DNA of 64,000 nt, taken from the NCBI GenBank assembly GCA_039029195.1, contig JBCCGR010000012.1, positions 37,507 to 101,506 on the forward strand, read 5' to 3'. The position numbers were made by a program, and so were the translations under genes. Position 1 is the first letter of the stretch. Each line of letters begins with the position of its first letter. This DNA comes from JBCCGR01 sp039029195 (GTDB taxonomy: Bacteria; Pseudomonadota; Alphaproteobacteria; Rhizobiales; Rhizobiaceae). This document shows positions 26,007 through 34,104 of this stretch, piece by piece. The notes under the pieces are model-generated. The model was not told where the DNA came from. It saw only the letters and a program-made list of their open reading frames with translations, and did no database searches.

Positions 26007-26714
26007 TTAAAGGCTGATGTCACCGCCGGGATCGAGCACCTTCACCTTCTTTTGGGTTTCGACTTCCAACGCCGCAACAAACGTTGAAGCGTCGGGATCA
26101 ATCAGGCCAAAGGTGCCGTAGTGACACGGGATGATCGTCTCAAACTCGAAATAGCGCTGACAGGCCAATGCTGCCACAGCCCCACCCATGGTGAAACGAT
26201 CGCCGATGGGCACAATTCCCACCTGAGGACGGTGCAATTCCTGGATGAGCGCCATGTCGGAGAAAATGTCCGTATCACCCATATGAAGCACGGATTTTCC
26301 GTCTTCAAAGTGGAACACGAGCCCGTTCGAATGGCCAAGATCATGGCTCACACCGTTTTCGTCGATCATCGCCGACGAGTGATGCGCCTGCACGAATGTG
26401 ATTGAAAAACCATCATGATGCAGCGTGCCGCCAGTGTTTGCCGGGTCAAGGTTTTCCACGCCCTTGCCGCCGATGTAGCCGCACAGATCGGCATTTGCCG
26501 TCACGGTTGCACCTGTCTCTTTGGCTATCGCCACCGTGTCACCCAGATGATCAGCATGGCCGTGGGTCAATGCAACGTTGGTAAGTCCATTCAGGGCGTC
26601 AGCGCGCCAGCTTTCATCAAACTTCGGATTGCCCGTGAAAAACGGATCAATCAAAATTTTTGCGTTGCCGCTTTCAATCGAAAAGGCGGAATGCCCGTAC
26701 CAAACCAATTTCAT
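26007..26714 (-). CDS. Metal-dependent hydrolase, MBL fold (UPF0173 type)
   Basis: 235 residues. The metallo-beta-lactamase motif T-H-G-H-A-D-H-L-G-D is at about residue 50, followed by H-M-G-D-T-D near 145 and a final P-C-H-Y-G near 198. The N-terminus M-K-L-V-W-Y-G-H-S-A-F matches the UPF0173 subgroup. It should bind two metal ions and hydrolyse an unknown ester, amide or phosphodiester bond in the cytoplasm. It is divergent from ruvX (128 bases between their starts) and upstream of gatC, an arrangement common in relatives. Confidence 0.88.
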   Translation of the reverse strand: MKLVWYGHSAFSIESGNAKILIDPFFTGNPKFDESWRADALNGLTNVALTHGHADHLGDTVAIAKETGATVTANADLCGYIGGKGVENLDPANTGGTLHHDGFSITFVQAHHSSAMIDENGVSHDLGHSNGLVFHFEDGKSVLHMGDTDIFSDMALIQELHRPQVGIVPIGDRFTMGGAVAALACQRYFEFETIIPCHYGTFGLIDPDASTFVAALEVETQKKVKVLDPGGDISL

Positions 26715-26842
26715 TGTCTCACTCCCGGCCGAAATCTGAGATTTGTTCTACTCCCGCGAACAATTGCGTACTATTGACGCGATAATTGTGGGTTGCGTCA
26801 AGAATCCATCAAACTCAACAGTGCGTGACAGGAAATTCTGAT

Positions 26843-27337
26843 TTGGCAGTGGACACAGATCTTACCCCGGAGACTTTTCTTGATCAGTTGCCGGAGCGCT
26901 CCTGCCTGCTTGGTCTCGATCTGGGTTCAAAAACCATCGGCATGGCGATCTCTGACCCGGATTTCATCGCGGCGAGCCCAGTCGGCACAATTCGAAAGAA
27001 AAAGTTCTCCATCGACGCGCAAAACCTGATCAACGTGATCATGGAGCGCAGTGTAGGCGGTCTGGTGCTGGGTCTTCCCGTCAATATGGACGGTTCGGAA
27101 GGCCCTCGAGTGCAATCAACCCGCGCCTTTGCCAGGAATTTTCTGGCCTTGCAGCCCATGCCATTGCTCTATTGGGACGAGCGGCTATCTACCGTTGCCG
27201 CGGAACGCGCCATGATTGATGCTGACTTGTCGCGGCGGAAACGCGCTGAAAATGTGGACCAGATTGCCGCCAGTCTGATTCTCCAGGGATGTCTGGAAAG
27301 GCTTTCCGTAATCCGGGCCCAGCGCGGTGCCACATAA
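26843..27337 (+). CDS. ruvX: Putative pre-16S rRNA nuclease / Holliday-junction resolvase, RuvX (YqgF)
   Basis: 164 residues of the RNase H-like fold. Key motifs are G-L-D-L-G-S-K-T-I-G near residue 23, G-L-P-V-N-M-D-G near 82, and W-D-E-R-L-S-T-V-A-A near 120. I chose the TTG at 26843, preceded by AGGAAA, because its N-terminus aligns with the conserved region; a longer frame from 26786 exists. The enzyme trims the 16S rRNA 5' end and may also act on DNA junctions. The last 169 bases lie antisense to the DUF6105-like gene. Confidence 0.9.
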   Translation: MAVDTDLTPETFLDQLPERSCLLGLDLGSKTIGMAISDPDFIAASPVGTIRKKKFSIDAQNLINVIMERSVGGLVLGLPVNMDGSEGPRVQSTRAFARNFLALQPMPLLYWDERLSTVAAERAMIDADLSRRKRAENVDQIAASLILQGCLERLSVIRAQRGAT

Positions 27338-27636
27338 GGCGTCAACGGTGCGAAGAGCCTGGCTGCATATGGTGCCACATAGGGCCACCAGCGTTTGCGC
27401 ATGCGAAGCGCAATCAGACCGAAAACAATGAGCGTATCGGTAATCAGCGCAGAAACGATCAGACCGGGCAGTGCTTCTTTCGGAATGCCCAGCATATTCG
27501 CATAGATCTGGAAAAACAGATCGTTCATATCGCGGGAAAGGAAAAAATAGCCAAAATGCCAGTTGTTGATGGAAAGGCCATACCACGTGCCGAACACCAG
27601 GATCGGCAAAGCCCACAATATCAACAAAAGCCGCAT
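27169..27636 (-). CDS. Small membrane protein, DUF6105-like, with antisense 3' extension
   Basis: 155 residues from the ATG at 27636. The first 85 residues hold two membrane helices (about 1-18 and 56-73) around an amphipathic loop (N-W-H-F-G-Y-F-F-L-S-R-D-M-N-D), which I recognise as the small membrane protein found beside ruvX in rhizobia (named DUF6105 in my memory, moderately sure). The remaining 65 residues are Arg- and Ala-rich and encoded antisense to the end of ruvX, so the true family domain may stop earlier. Longer frames start further upstream but look noncoding. Function unknown. Confidence 0.68.
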   Translation of the reverse strand: MRLLLILWALPILVFGTWYGLSINNWHFGYFFLSRDMNDLFFQIYANMLGIPKEALPGLIVSALITDTLIVFGLIALRMRKRWWPYVAPYAARLFAPLTPYVAPRWARITESLSRHPWRIRLAAIWSTFSARFRRDKSASIMARSAATVDSRSSQ

Positions 27637-27743
27637 AAAACGGACCCCGAACACGCATCTTGATGGCCTCAAGATGCGCCGGTTCGCGCAAGCTCGCAAC
27701 GTAAACCATTTGTTAAGGTTAACCGCCGAAGCGAAGCGTCCCC

Positions 27744-29393
27744 TCACCGGGCAAGCTGATCCGGGAAGCAGAAGTCGACGATCTGACGGGCATTGTAGCG
27801 CTGGTCTAGCATGCCATATGTTGCCCGCCATGGGCGGCCCAGTCGACTTTCAAGATAAGCATCGGCTAGCGGACCGGGATACAGCCGGTGAATCTCCGCC
27901 GCAGCGGCGGTTAGAGCGAGCTGCTCGGTCAGGATGCGGGCCGAACCTTCGTCCATTTGTGCAGCAGTGGCCGCAGCCCGCAAAACATCCGCAATCTGAC
28001 GGGTGGCGGGCTTGAGATCTTCGACAAGCAGATCAAGCCCATGATCGAGGATTTTCGGGTTGCGGCCGATCACGCGCAAAACATCAAGACACATAACATT
28101 GCCAGACCCCTCCCAGATCGCATTGACCGGGGCCTCGCGGTATAGCCGGGGCAAATTGCCATCTTCGATGTAGCCATTGCCTCCAAGGCACTCCATCGCT
28201 TCATAGATTGAAGGTGGCGCGGTTTTACAAACGAGATATTTAACGGCCGGGGTCATGAGACGGACAAATGCCCCTTCCCGCTGATCAAGGCTTGCGCGAT
28301 CAAACGAGCGGGCCAAACGCATGGTGAGAACCGATGTTCCAAGCGCTTCCAGCGAAAGATCCGCCAAGACCCGAACCATCAAAGGCTGATCAATCAAACG
28401 CTTGCCGAACGCTTTGCGATGCCGGGCATGGAATACGGCTTCTGCCACAGCGGCCCGGATCAGCCCGGCTGAACCCGAAGCGCAATCGAGGCGCGTCAGC
28501 GTCACCATCTCCAAAATGGTGGCAATTCCCTTCCCTTCCTCGCCCACCAACTGGCCGAGCGCATTGACGAAATGCACCTCGGAAGATGCATTTGAGCGAT
28601 TACCGAGCTTGTCCTTAAGACGTTGAAGCTGCAATCCGTTCAGCGATCCATCGGGAAGTATACGCGGCAGTAGAAAGCACGAAAGGCCTGAAGCTGTCTG
28701 CGCCAGCACCAGAAACGCATCACACATGGGGGCGGAAAAGAACCATTTCTGACCGTTGATGCGCCACAGACCATCGCTCAGTCGTTCTGCCTTCGTTGTG
28801 TTGGTTCGAACATCAGTGCCGCCCTGACGTTCAGTCATGCCCATGCCCAGCGTGACGCTTTTCTTGCCCTGCGCAGGGCGATTGGAGGAATCATATTGCC
28901 GCGCGCGCACCCGCGGCAGCCATTCTTTCAGGTGGTTGGGCGATGCCATGAGCGCGGCAATCGATGCATTGGTCATCGTGATTGGACAAAGATGCCCCGC
29001 CTCCGTGCCCGACGACATCATAAATCGGGCTGCGCGAAGCAAGTTCCGGTTTCCCCGCTCTTTCTCGCCTTCATCCCAGATCGAGCAGTGCAGTCCGATA
29101 TCCACCGAATGCCGCATCAATGCGTGATAGGCGGGGTGAAACTCGACCCGGTCCACCCGCTCACCCTTTGGGTCGTAGGTGACAAGCCTTGGCGCATCGC
29201 GATTGGCAAGACGGGCAAGCTCATAAGCTTCTACTGAACCGACCCATTGGCCATGGGCTGCAAGCGCATTGACAGCCCCCTGCCCCGCACCTTGGGTGAG
29301 GTTCACAAGCACAGGATCGCTTGTGTAGGCGTTGTGCCCGACAAAGTAGGGAGACTGGTTGGCTCCCGCTGATGGCCGCATCATCGAAGTCAT
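27744..29393 (-). CDS. Acyl-CoA dehydrogenase, AidB type
   Basis: About 549 residues, with the AidB-specific M-T-E-R-Q-G-G-T-D-V-R-T-N-T-T near residue 185, an acyl-CoA dehydrogenase middle domain, and the C-terminal helical domain that includes E-C-L-G-G-N-G-Y-I-E-D. FAD-binding features are kept. AidB proteins act in the adaptive response to alkylation in E. coli; whether they dehydrogenate isovaleryl-CoA in vivo is unclear. I used the ATG at 29393; a TTG at 29411 adds six residues. It is divergent from pyrB with about 142 bases between. The presence of ogt and phrB in the window is compatible with a repair role but not evidence of one. Confidence 0.88.
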   Translation of the reverse strand: MTSMMRPSAGANQSPYFVGHNAYTSDPVLVNLTQGAGQGAVNALAAHGQWVGSVEAYELARLANRDAPRLVTYDPKGERVDRVEFHPAYHALMRHSVDIGLHCSIWDEGEKERGNRNLLRAARFMMSSGTEAGHLCPITMTNASIAALMASPNHLKEWLPRVRARQYDSSNRPAQGKKSVTLGMGMTERQGGTDVRTNTTKAERLSDGLWRINGQKWFFSAPMCDAFLVLAQTASGLSCFLLPRILPDGSLNGLQLQRLKDKLGNRSNASSEVHFVNALGQLVGEEGKGIATILEMVTLTRLDCASGSAGLIRAAVAEAVFHARHRKAFGKRLIDQPLMVRVLADLSLEALGTSVLTMRLARSFDRASLDQREGAFVRLMTPAVKYLVCKTAPPSIYEAMECLGGNGYIEDGNLPRLYREAPVNAIWEGSGNVMCLDVLRVIGRNPKILDHGLDLLVEDLKPATRQIADVLRAAATAAQMDEGSARILTEQLALTAAAAEIHRLYPGPLADAYLESRLGRPWRATYGMLDQRYNARQIVDFCFPDQLAR

Positions 29394-29535
29394 GGTTGCA
29401 CAATAGCGCAATTCGCGGAATTGGCTCCAATTAAATGATAATGGCCTCTATTTCTGTGCACATTGGAGGCTGGTTAAGCAAATCCCTGATTGGCCGCTTG
29501 CAGCCATTCGATCCGCCGCCTATAGCGGACTTTTA

Positions 29536-30495
29536 ATGACCTATTCAGACCCGCAATTGAGCGGCTATTCCCACGATCACCTATTGGGCATAGCGCCGCT
29601 GTCGCCGCACGAAATCACGCACCTACTGGACGCTTCGGAAAGAGCCATCGGCATTTCCAGACAGACCAGCAAGAAAAAGTCCGTTCTGAAAGGACGGACG
29701 CAGATCAATTTGTTCTTCGAGGCGTCCACCCGCACCCAGTCTTCATTTGAGCTTGCCGGCAAGCGGCTGGGCGCCGATGTGATGAACATGTCGGTCAGTT
29801 CGTCCTCGGTGAAAAAGGGCGAAACCCTGATCGACACCGCAATGACGCTCAACGCCATGCAGCCGGATCTGCTGGTGGTACGGCATTCAGCCGCCGGTGC
29901 GTCGGAGCTTTTGGCGCAAAAGGTCGGATGCGCGGTGATCAATGCCGGGGATGGTTCGCACGAACACCCCACACAGGCGCTGCTTGATGCGCTGACGATC
30001 CGCCGCCACAAAGGCCGTATCGCGCGGCTTACTGTGGCGATCTGTGGTGACATCCTTCATTCGCGAGTGGCGCGCTCCAACATCATTTTGCTCAACGCCA
30101 TGGGTGCGCGCGTGCGGGTGATTGCACCATCGACGCTGCTTCCCACCGGCATTGCGGACCTTGGTGTAGAAGTCTTCACCCGCATGGAAGACGGGCTTCC
30201 GGGCTGCGATGTGATCATGATGTTGCGGCTCCAGACCGAACGCATGGCCGGGTCCTTTGTACCTTCCGTGCGCGAGTATTTCCGCTTCTTCGGCCTGAAC
30301 GAAACCCGCGCCGCGCTTGCAAATAGTGATGCCATCATCATGCACCCTGGTCCCATGAACCGGGGCGTCGAAATCGCCTCCAACATTGCCGACGGCTCGC
30401 GCAGCGTCATTCAGGAGCAGGTTGAAATGGGGGTCGCGGTGCGAATTGCGGTCATCGAGACGCTGCTTGGCGTTACGCAGGAGGGGAATGCGTGA
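29536..30495 (+). CDS. pyrB: Aspartate carbamoyltransferase catalytic subunit
   Basis: 319 residues. The carbamoyl-phosphate site F-F-E-A-S-T-R-T-Q is near residue 58, followed by K-G-E-T-L, H-P-T-Q-A-L-L-D, and the aspartate-binding M-L-R-L-Q-T-E-R. It makes N-carbamoyl-aspartate, the first committed step of pyrimidine synthesis. The ATG follows the divergent region with the AidB-type gene. Its last codons overlap the start of pyrC' by four bases, a sign of coupled translation. Confidence 0.97.
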   Translation: MTYSDPQLSGYSHDHLLGIAPLSPHEITHLLDASERAIGISRQTSKKKSVLKGRTQINLFFEASTRTQSSFELAGKRLGADVMNMSVSSSSVKKGETLIDTAMTLNAMQPDLLVVRHSAAGASELLAQKVGCAVINAGDGSHEHPTQALLDALTIRRHKGRIARLTVAICGDILHSRVARSNIILLNAMGARVRVIAPSTLLPTGIADLGVEVFTRMEDGLPGCDVIMMLRLQTERMAGSFVPSVREYFRFFGLNETRAALANSDAIIMHPGPMNRGVEIASNIADGSRSVIQEQVEMGVAVRIAVIETLLGVTQEGNA

Positions 30496-31802
30496 TGGCC
30501 AGACGTCAAAAACACTATGTAAATGCCCGCATCATCGATCCATCCGCCGGTTATGATGGCCCCGGTGGCCTGCTGGTGGCCGGCAAGAAGATCGTTGCCA
30601 GTGGCAGGGCAATTGACGCAACGCTCGTGGACCCGGACGCAAGAGTGATCGACTGCAGAGGTCGAGCGCTCATGCCGGGCCTGGTGGATGCCAGGGTTTT
30701 CGTGGGCGAACCGGGTGCTGAACACCGCGAAACCATTGCTTCTGTCAGCGAAGCCGCCGCTGCTGGAGGCGTCACCAGCCTCATCATGATGCCACACACG
30801 GACCCGGTGATCGACGATATGGCACTGGTGGAATTCGTACAGCGCACCGCGCGGGGAAAAGCTGCGGTCAACATCTATCCCGCCGCCGCGCTAACCCGGG
30901 ATCTCGCAGACAAGGAAATGGCTGAAATTGGTCTGCTCAAGCAAGCCGGAGCGGTGGCGTTCAGCAATGGGCATCATTCCATGACCTCCAGCCTGCTGAT
31001 GCGCCGGTTGATGACCTATGCAAAGGACTTTGATGCCACGCTCATGTGTCTGGCAAGCGATCGCGATCTGGTGGCCTCTGGCGTCATGAATGAAGGGGCG
31101 ACGGCAACGATGCTGGGCCTGCCCGGCATACCCAAAGAGGCGGAGATCATCCCGCTGGAGCGTGATATCCGCCTCGTCGGACTGACAGGCGCTGATTATC
31201 ACGCCGTCACGATTTCAACAGCCGAGTCGGCAGAAATCGTCCGTCAGGCAAAGGCAAATGGTTTGCCTGTCACAGCGAGCGTGTCGATCAATCATCTTTC
31301 GCTCAACGAAAACGATATCGGCCCGTACAGAACCTTCTTCCGCATGGCCCCGCCTTTGCGGACCGAGGAAGATCGCATGGCGATGGTTGAAGCCGTTGCC
31401 GACGGCACCGTTGATATCATTGTGTCGAACCACGATCCGCAGGACGTCGACACAAAGCGTTTTCCATTCGCCAATGCCGCCGATGGGGCAATTGGCCTTG
31501 AAACACTGCTTTCTGCCGCCTTGCGTCTCCATCATGGGGAACAGATTCCATTGTTGAGATTGATTGAATCCATGACGAGCGGACCGGCATCAATATTCGA
31601 CCTGCCGGGAGGCACGCTATCTGCGGGAGCGCAGGCCGACTTCATTCTGGTTGATCTCGATGAGCCCTGGGTGCTGACAGAGGAAGACATTCGCTCGCGC
31701 TCCAAAAACACTCCGTTCGAACAGGCCCGCTTTCAGGGCCGCGTGTTGAAAACCTATGTTGCAGGAAAGTGCGTTTTCGACCAGAATTCGAACAACGACT
31801 GA
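30492..31802 (+). CDS. pyrC: Inactive dihydroorotase homologue PyrC' (PyrX), ATCase partner
   Basis: 436 residues with the amidohydrolase fold but without its metal-binding HxH: the expected D-x-H-x-H region reads M-P-G-L-V-D-A-R-V-F-V, and the histidine pair of the third metal region reads S-N-H-D-P-Q instead of D-H-A-P-H. Such noncatalytic dihydroorotases lie next to pyrB in Pseudomonas and rhizobia and are needed to build the ATCase dodecamer; the true dihydroorotase should be elsewhere. GTG 30492 overlaps the pyrB stop; the next codon is an ATG (30495) with a good AGGAGG site. A PyrC of catalytic type is not ruled out, but the missing histidines argue against it. Confidence 0.92.
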   Translation: MMARRQKHYVNARIIDPSAGYDGPGGLLVAGKKIVASGRAIDATLVDPDARVIDCRGRALMPGLVDARVFVGEPGAEHRETIASVSEAAAAGGVTSLIMMPHTDPVIDDMALVEFVQRTARGKAAVNIYPAAALTRDLADKEMAEIGLLKQAGAVAFSNGHHSMTSSLLMRRLMTYAKDFDATLMCLASDRDLVASGVMNEGATATMLGLPGIPKEAEIIPLERDIRLVGLTGADYHAVTISTAESAEIVRQAKANGLPVTASVSINHLSLNENDIGPYRTFFRMAPPLRTEEDRMAMVEAVADGTVDIIVSNHDPQDVDTKRFPFANAADGAIGLETLLSAALRLHHGEQIPLLRLIESMTSGPASIFDLPGGTLSAGAQADFILVDLDEPWVLTEEDIRSRSKNTPFEQARFQGRVLKTYVAGKCVFDQNSNND

Positions 31803-31829
31803 GTTTCGCCAAAAACGGGCATTTCATCG

Positions 31830-32423
31830 ATGACGGTTGAAACCTATACGCTGATTGCGGCCTGCCTTGGCTATCTGTGCGGGTCGATCCCCTTCGGGCT
31901 ACTGCTCACCCGATTTGCCGGGCTTGGCGACGTACGAGCCATCGGCTCGGGCAATATCGGCGCCACCAATGTGCTGCGCACCGGCAACAAGGCCCTTGCG
32001 GCTGGGACTTTGCTTGGCGACGCGCTGAAGGGAACTGTTCCGGTCCTCATCGCACTCAACTGGGGCGAATGGCCGGCAATTGTCGCGGGCTTCTGCGCCT
32101 TTCTTGGTCATCTCTTTCCGGTTTGGCTCGGCTTCAAGGGTGGCAAAGGAGTTGCCACCTATCTCGGCGTCCTGCTCGCATTCAGTTGGAAAGCGCTCCT
32201 CGTCTTCGCTGTGGTGTGGCTCTCAATGGCCGCTATCTTCCGCATTTCATCGCTGGCAGCACTGACCGCCTCCATCATTGTACCGCTTGCACTGTTCTGG
32301 CTGGGTCACACAAATCTGGCTATCCTTTTTGCGATCATGGGCGTCATATTGTGGGTCAAGCACCACCAGAATATCTCCCGTCTGCTCGCCGGCACTGAAA
32401 GCCGAATTGGCAACAAGCGATGA
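31830..32423 (+). CDS. plsY: Glycerol-3-phosphate acyltransferase
   Basis: 197 residues with five to six membrane helices. The three conserved PlsY motifs are G-S-I-P-F-G near residue 18, G-S-G-N-I-G-A-T-N-V-L-R near 41, and G-F-K-G-G-K-G-V-A-T near 105. It transfers the acyl group from acyl-phosphate to glycerol 3-phosphate, giving lysophosphatidic acid for phospholipids, and depends on PlsX elsewhere. It starts 27 bases after pyrC' and ends 48 bases before dprA, so it is probably part of the same operon. Confidence 0.97.
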   Translation: MTVETYTLIAACLGYLCGSIPFGLLLTRFAGLGDVRAIGSGNIGATNVLRTGNKALAAGTLLGDALKGTVPVLIALNWGEWPAIVAGFCAFLGHLFPVWLGFKGGKGVATYLGVLLAFSWKALLVFAVVWLSMAAIFRISSLAALTASIIVPLALFWLGHTNLAILFAIMGVILWVKHHQNISRLLAGTESRIGNKR

Positions 32424-32471
32424 TGGTTCGCCAACAGTGCCCTCGGTTGGTCTCAACGAGAGGCTTAATCC

Positions 32472-33587
32472 GTGAGGCTGAGTGACCAGCAACGACTCGA
32501 TTGGCTTAGGCTCATTCGAAGCGAAAATGTGGGTCCGGCAACCTTTCGCGATCTCATCAACCACTTCGGGACAGCAGCGCGAGCCCTGGAAGAACTGCCG
32601 GAATTTGCCATCCGCGCCCGGCACGGCAAGCAAATTCGCATCGCAACGCAAGCGGCCGCCGAACGGGAGCTTGACGCCCTCCATCGATTTGGCGGGCGAA
32701 TTGTTGCGCTGGGGGAGCCGGATTATCCGGCGGCACTCCGCACCATTGATGCCGCCCCTCCCCTGATTTCGGTGATCGGAAATGTGGCTGCGTTTCAGCG
32801 CAATTTTGTTGCCATTGTTGGTTCACGAAACGCTTCAATTGCCGGCATCAAATTCACGCACCTGCTGGCACGGGGCCTTGCAGAAGCGGATTTCGCAACC
32901 GTCTCCGGTCTTGCTCGGGGGATCGACACGGCCGCTCATAAGGCAACCGTCGAAACCGGCACTGTGGCAGTGCTTGCCGGTGGCATTGACCAGACCTATC
33001 CGCCGGAAAATGCGGACCTCTTGAAACAAATCTGGTCAGGCCCCGGTGCGGCAATATCCGAAATGCCCTTTGGATGGTCGCCACAGGCAAGGGATTTTCC
33101 AAAGCGAAACCGACTGATTGCCGGAATGAGCCTGGGACTGGCTGTTGTGGAAGCAAGTCAAAGATCAGGCTCGCTCATTTCTGCACGACTGGCCAATGAA
33201 ATGGGTCGGCTGGTCTTTGCGGTTCCCGGCTCCCCCCTTGATCCAAGATCGGCTGGAACCAACCAGCTCATTCGTGATGGGGCAACCCTGATCACAGGTG
33301 CACCGGATGTTGTGGAAGCCATCCGGCCATTGATCGATATGCCAATGTATCAGGAGGAGTTTCGGCTGGAAGAGAACGACAGATTTGATCCCGAGCAGGA
33401 TGAGCCGCCAATTGAAGACGAGCGGGCAACAATCATCAACGCGCTCGGGCCAACGCCAACAGACGTTGACGACATCATTCGTCTGACCGGCATTTCGCCC
33501 GCACGGGTACAAGTCATTCTGCTTGAACTCGATATTGCCGGTCGGCTGGAGCGGCACGGACGAAATCTGGTCTCTCTGATTGGCTGA
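32472..33587 (+). CDS. dprA: DNA-processing protein DprA
   Basis: 371 residues. A SAM-like N-terminal helix domain (L-S-D-Q-Q-R-L-D-W) precedes the Rossmann fold, with A-I-V-G-S-R-N-A-S near residue 116, G-L-A-R-G-I-D-T-A-A-H near 150, and V-L-A-G-G-I-D near 170. A winged-helix domain lies at the end (P-T-D-V-D-D-I-I). DprA loads RecA on incoming single-stranded DNA in natural transformation; in species not known to be competent it is still widely kept. GTG start. The small gene 33600-33818 converges on its stop. Confidence 0.93.
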   Translation: MRLSDQQRLDWLRLIRSENVGPATFRDLINHFGTAARALEELPEFAIRARHGKQIRIATQAAAERELDALHRFGGRIVALGEPDYPAALRTIDAAPPLISVIGNVAAFQRNFVAIVGSRNASIAGIKFTHLLARGLAEADFATVSGLARGIDTAAHKATVETGTVAVLAGGIDQTYPPENADLLKQIWSGPGAAISEMPFGWSPQARDFPKRNRLIAGMSLGLAVVEASQRSGSLISARLANEMGRLVFAVPGSPLDPRSAGTNQLIRDGATLITGAPDVVEAIRPLIDMPMYQEEFRLEENDRFDPEQDEPPIEDERATIINALGPTPTDVDDIIRLTGISPARVQVILLELDIAGRLERHGRNLVSLIG

Positions 33588-33599
33588 TCAGACGAACGA

Positions 33600-33818
33600 C
33601 TACCCGCTTTGCGCTTGAGAAGCGTCCTCCCGCTCGACGTCGGTAGTCGATGGCATGTTGATGCCATGCGCCAGATCAGTCGCTTCGATCAGTGCCATCT
33701 CAATGAGATAAGTCAGCACGCCAAAGTTTTCTTTTTCACTCATAGTTCGCAACTCACCCAGCATGGCAGTGATGTAGCTGGCCGTGCCGCGCGGAGAGGG
33801 ATGGGCTTCGGTTATCAT
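33600..33818 (-). CDS. Small conserved helical protein of unknown function
   Basis: 72 residues, mostly one or two amphipathic helices (Y-I-T-A-M-L-G-E-L-R and L-T-Y-L-I-E-M-A-L-I-E-A), with a Pro-rich start and an acidic, Ser/Gln-rich end. Similar short proteins with the L-E-M-A-x-x-E-A pattern are common in rhizobia, as I remember. AAAGG lies about 8 bases before the ATG. It sits antisense between dprA and topA, so its transcript runs toward dprA; the last 12 bases between their stops are shared space. Function not known. It is longer than a chance frame and the composition looks coding. Confidence 0.68.
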   Translation of the reverse strand: MITEAHPSPRGTASYITAMLGELRTMSEKENFGVLTYLIEMALIEATDLAHGINMPSTTDVEREDASQAQSG

Positions 33819-34104
33819 GGGGCGTTACCTTTGGTGCATGCGCTCGATGCCTTCCATGCCGGATCGATTCGAACAATCGGCAAGGTAGTATAAGAATGGC
33901 AAATGCGATTTTTAATTGCAAGTTGTATGTTGCTCCCACATCGGTTGCATTGTTCAACAATTGATCGGCATCATAATTGTGTCCAACTTGACGTGTGATG
34001 GATTCCGTACCATTTGGGATCGCGATGACGGCTGCATTTTCGTCGATCCTCCCAATCGTCCACTTGGTTCCGGCGGCCAAACTCACTGATTTGGAATAGA
34101 ATTT

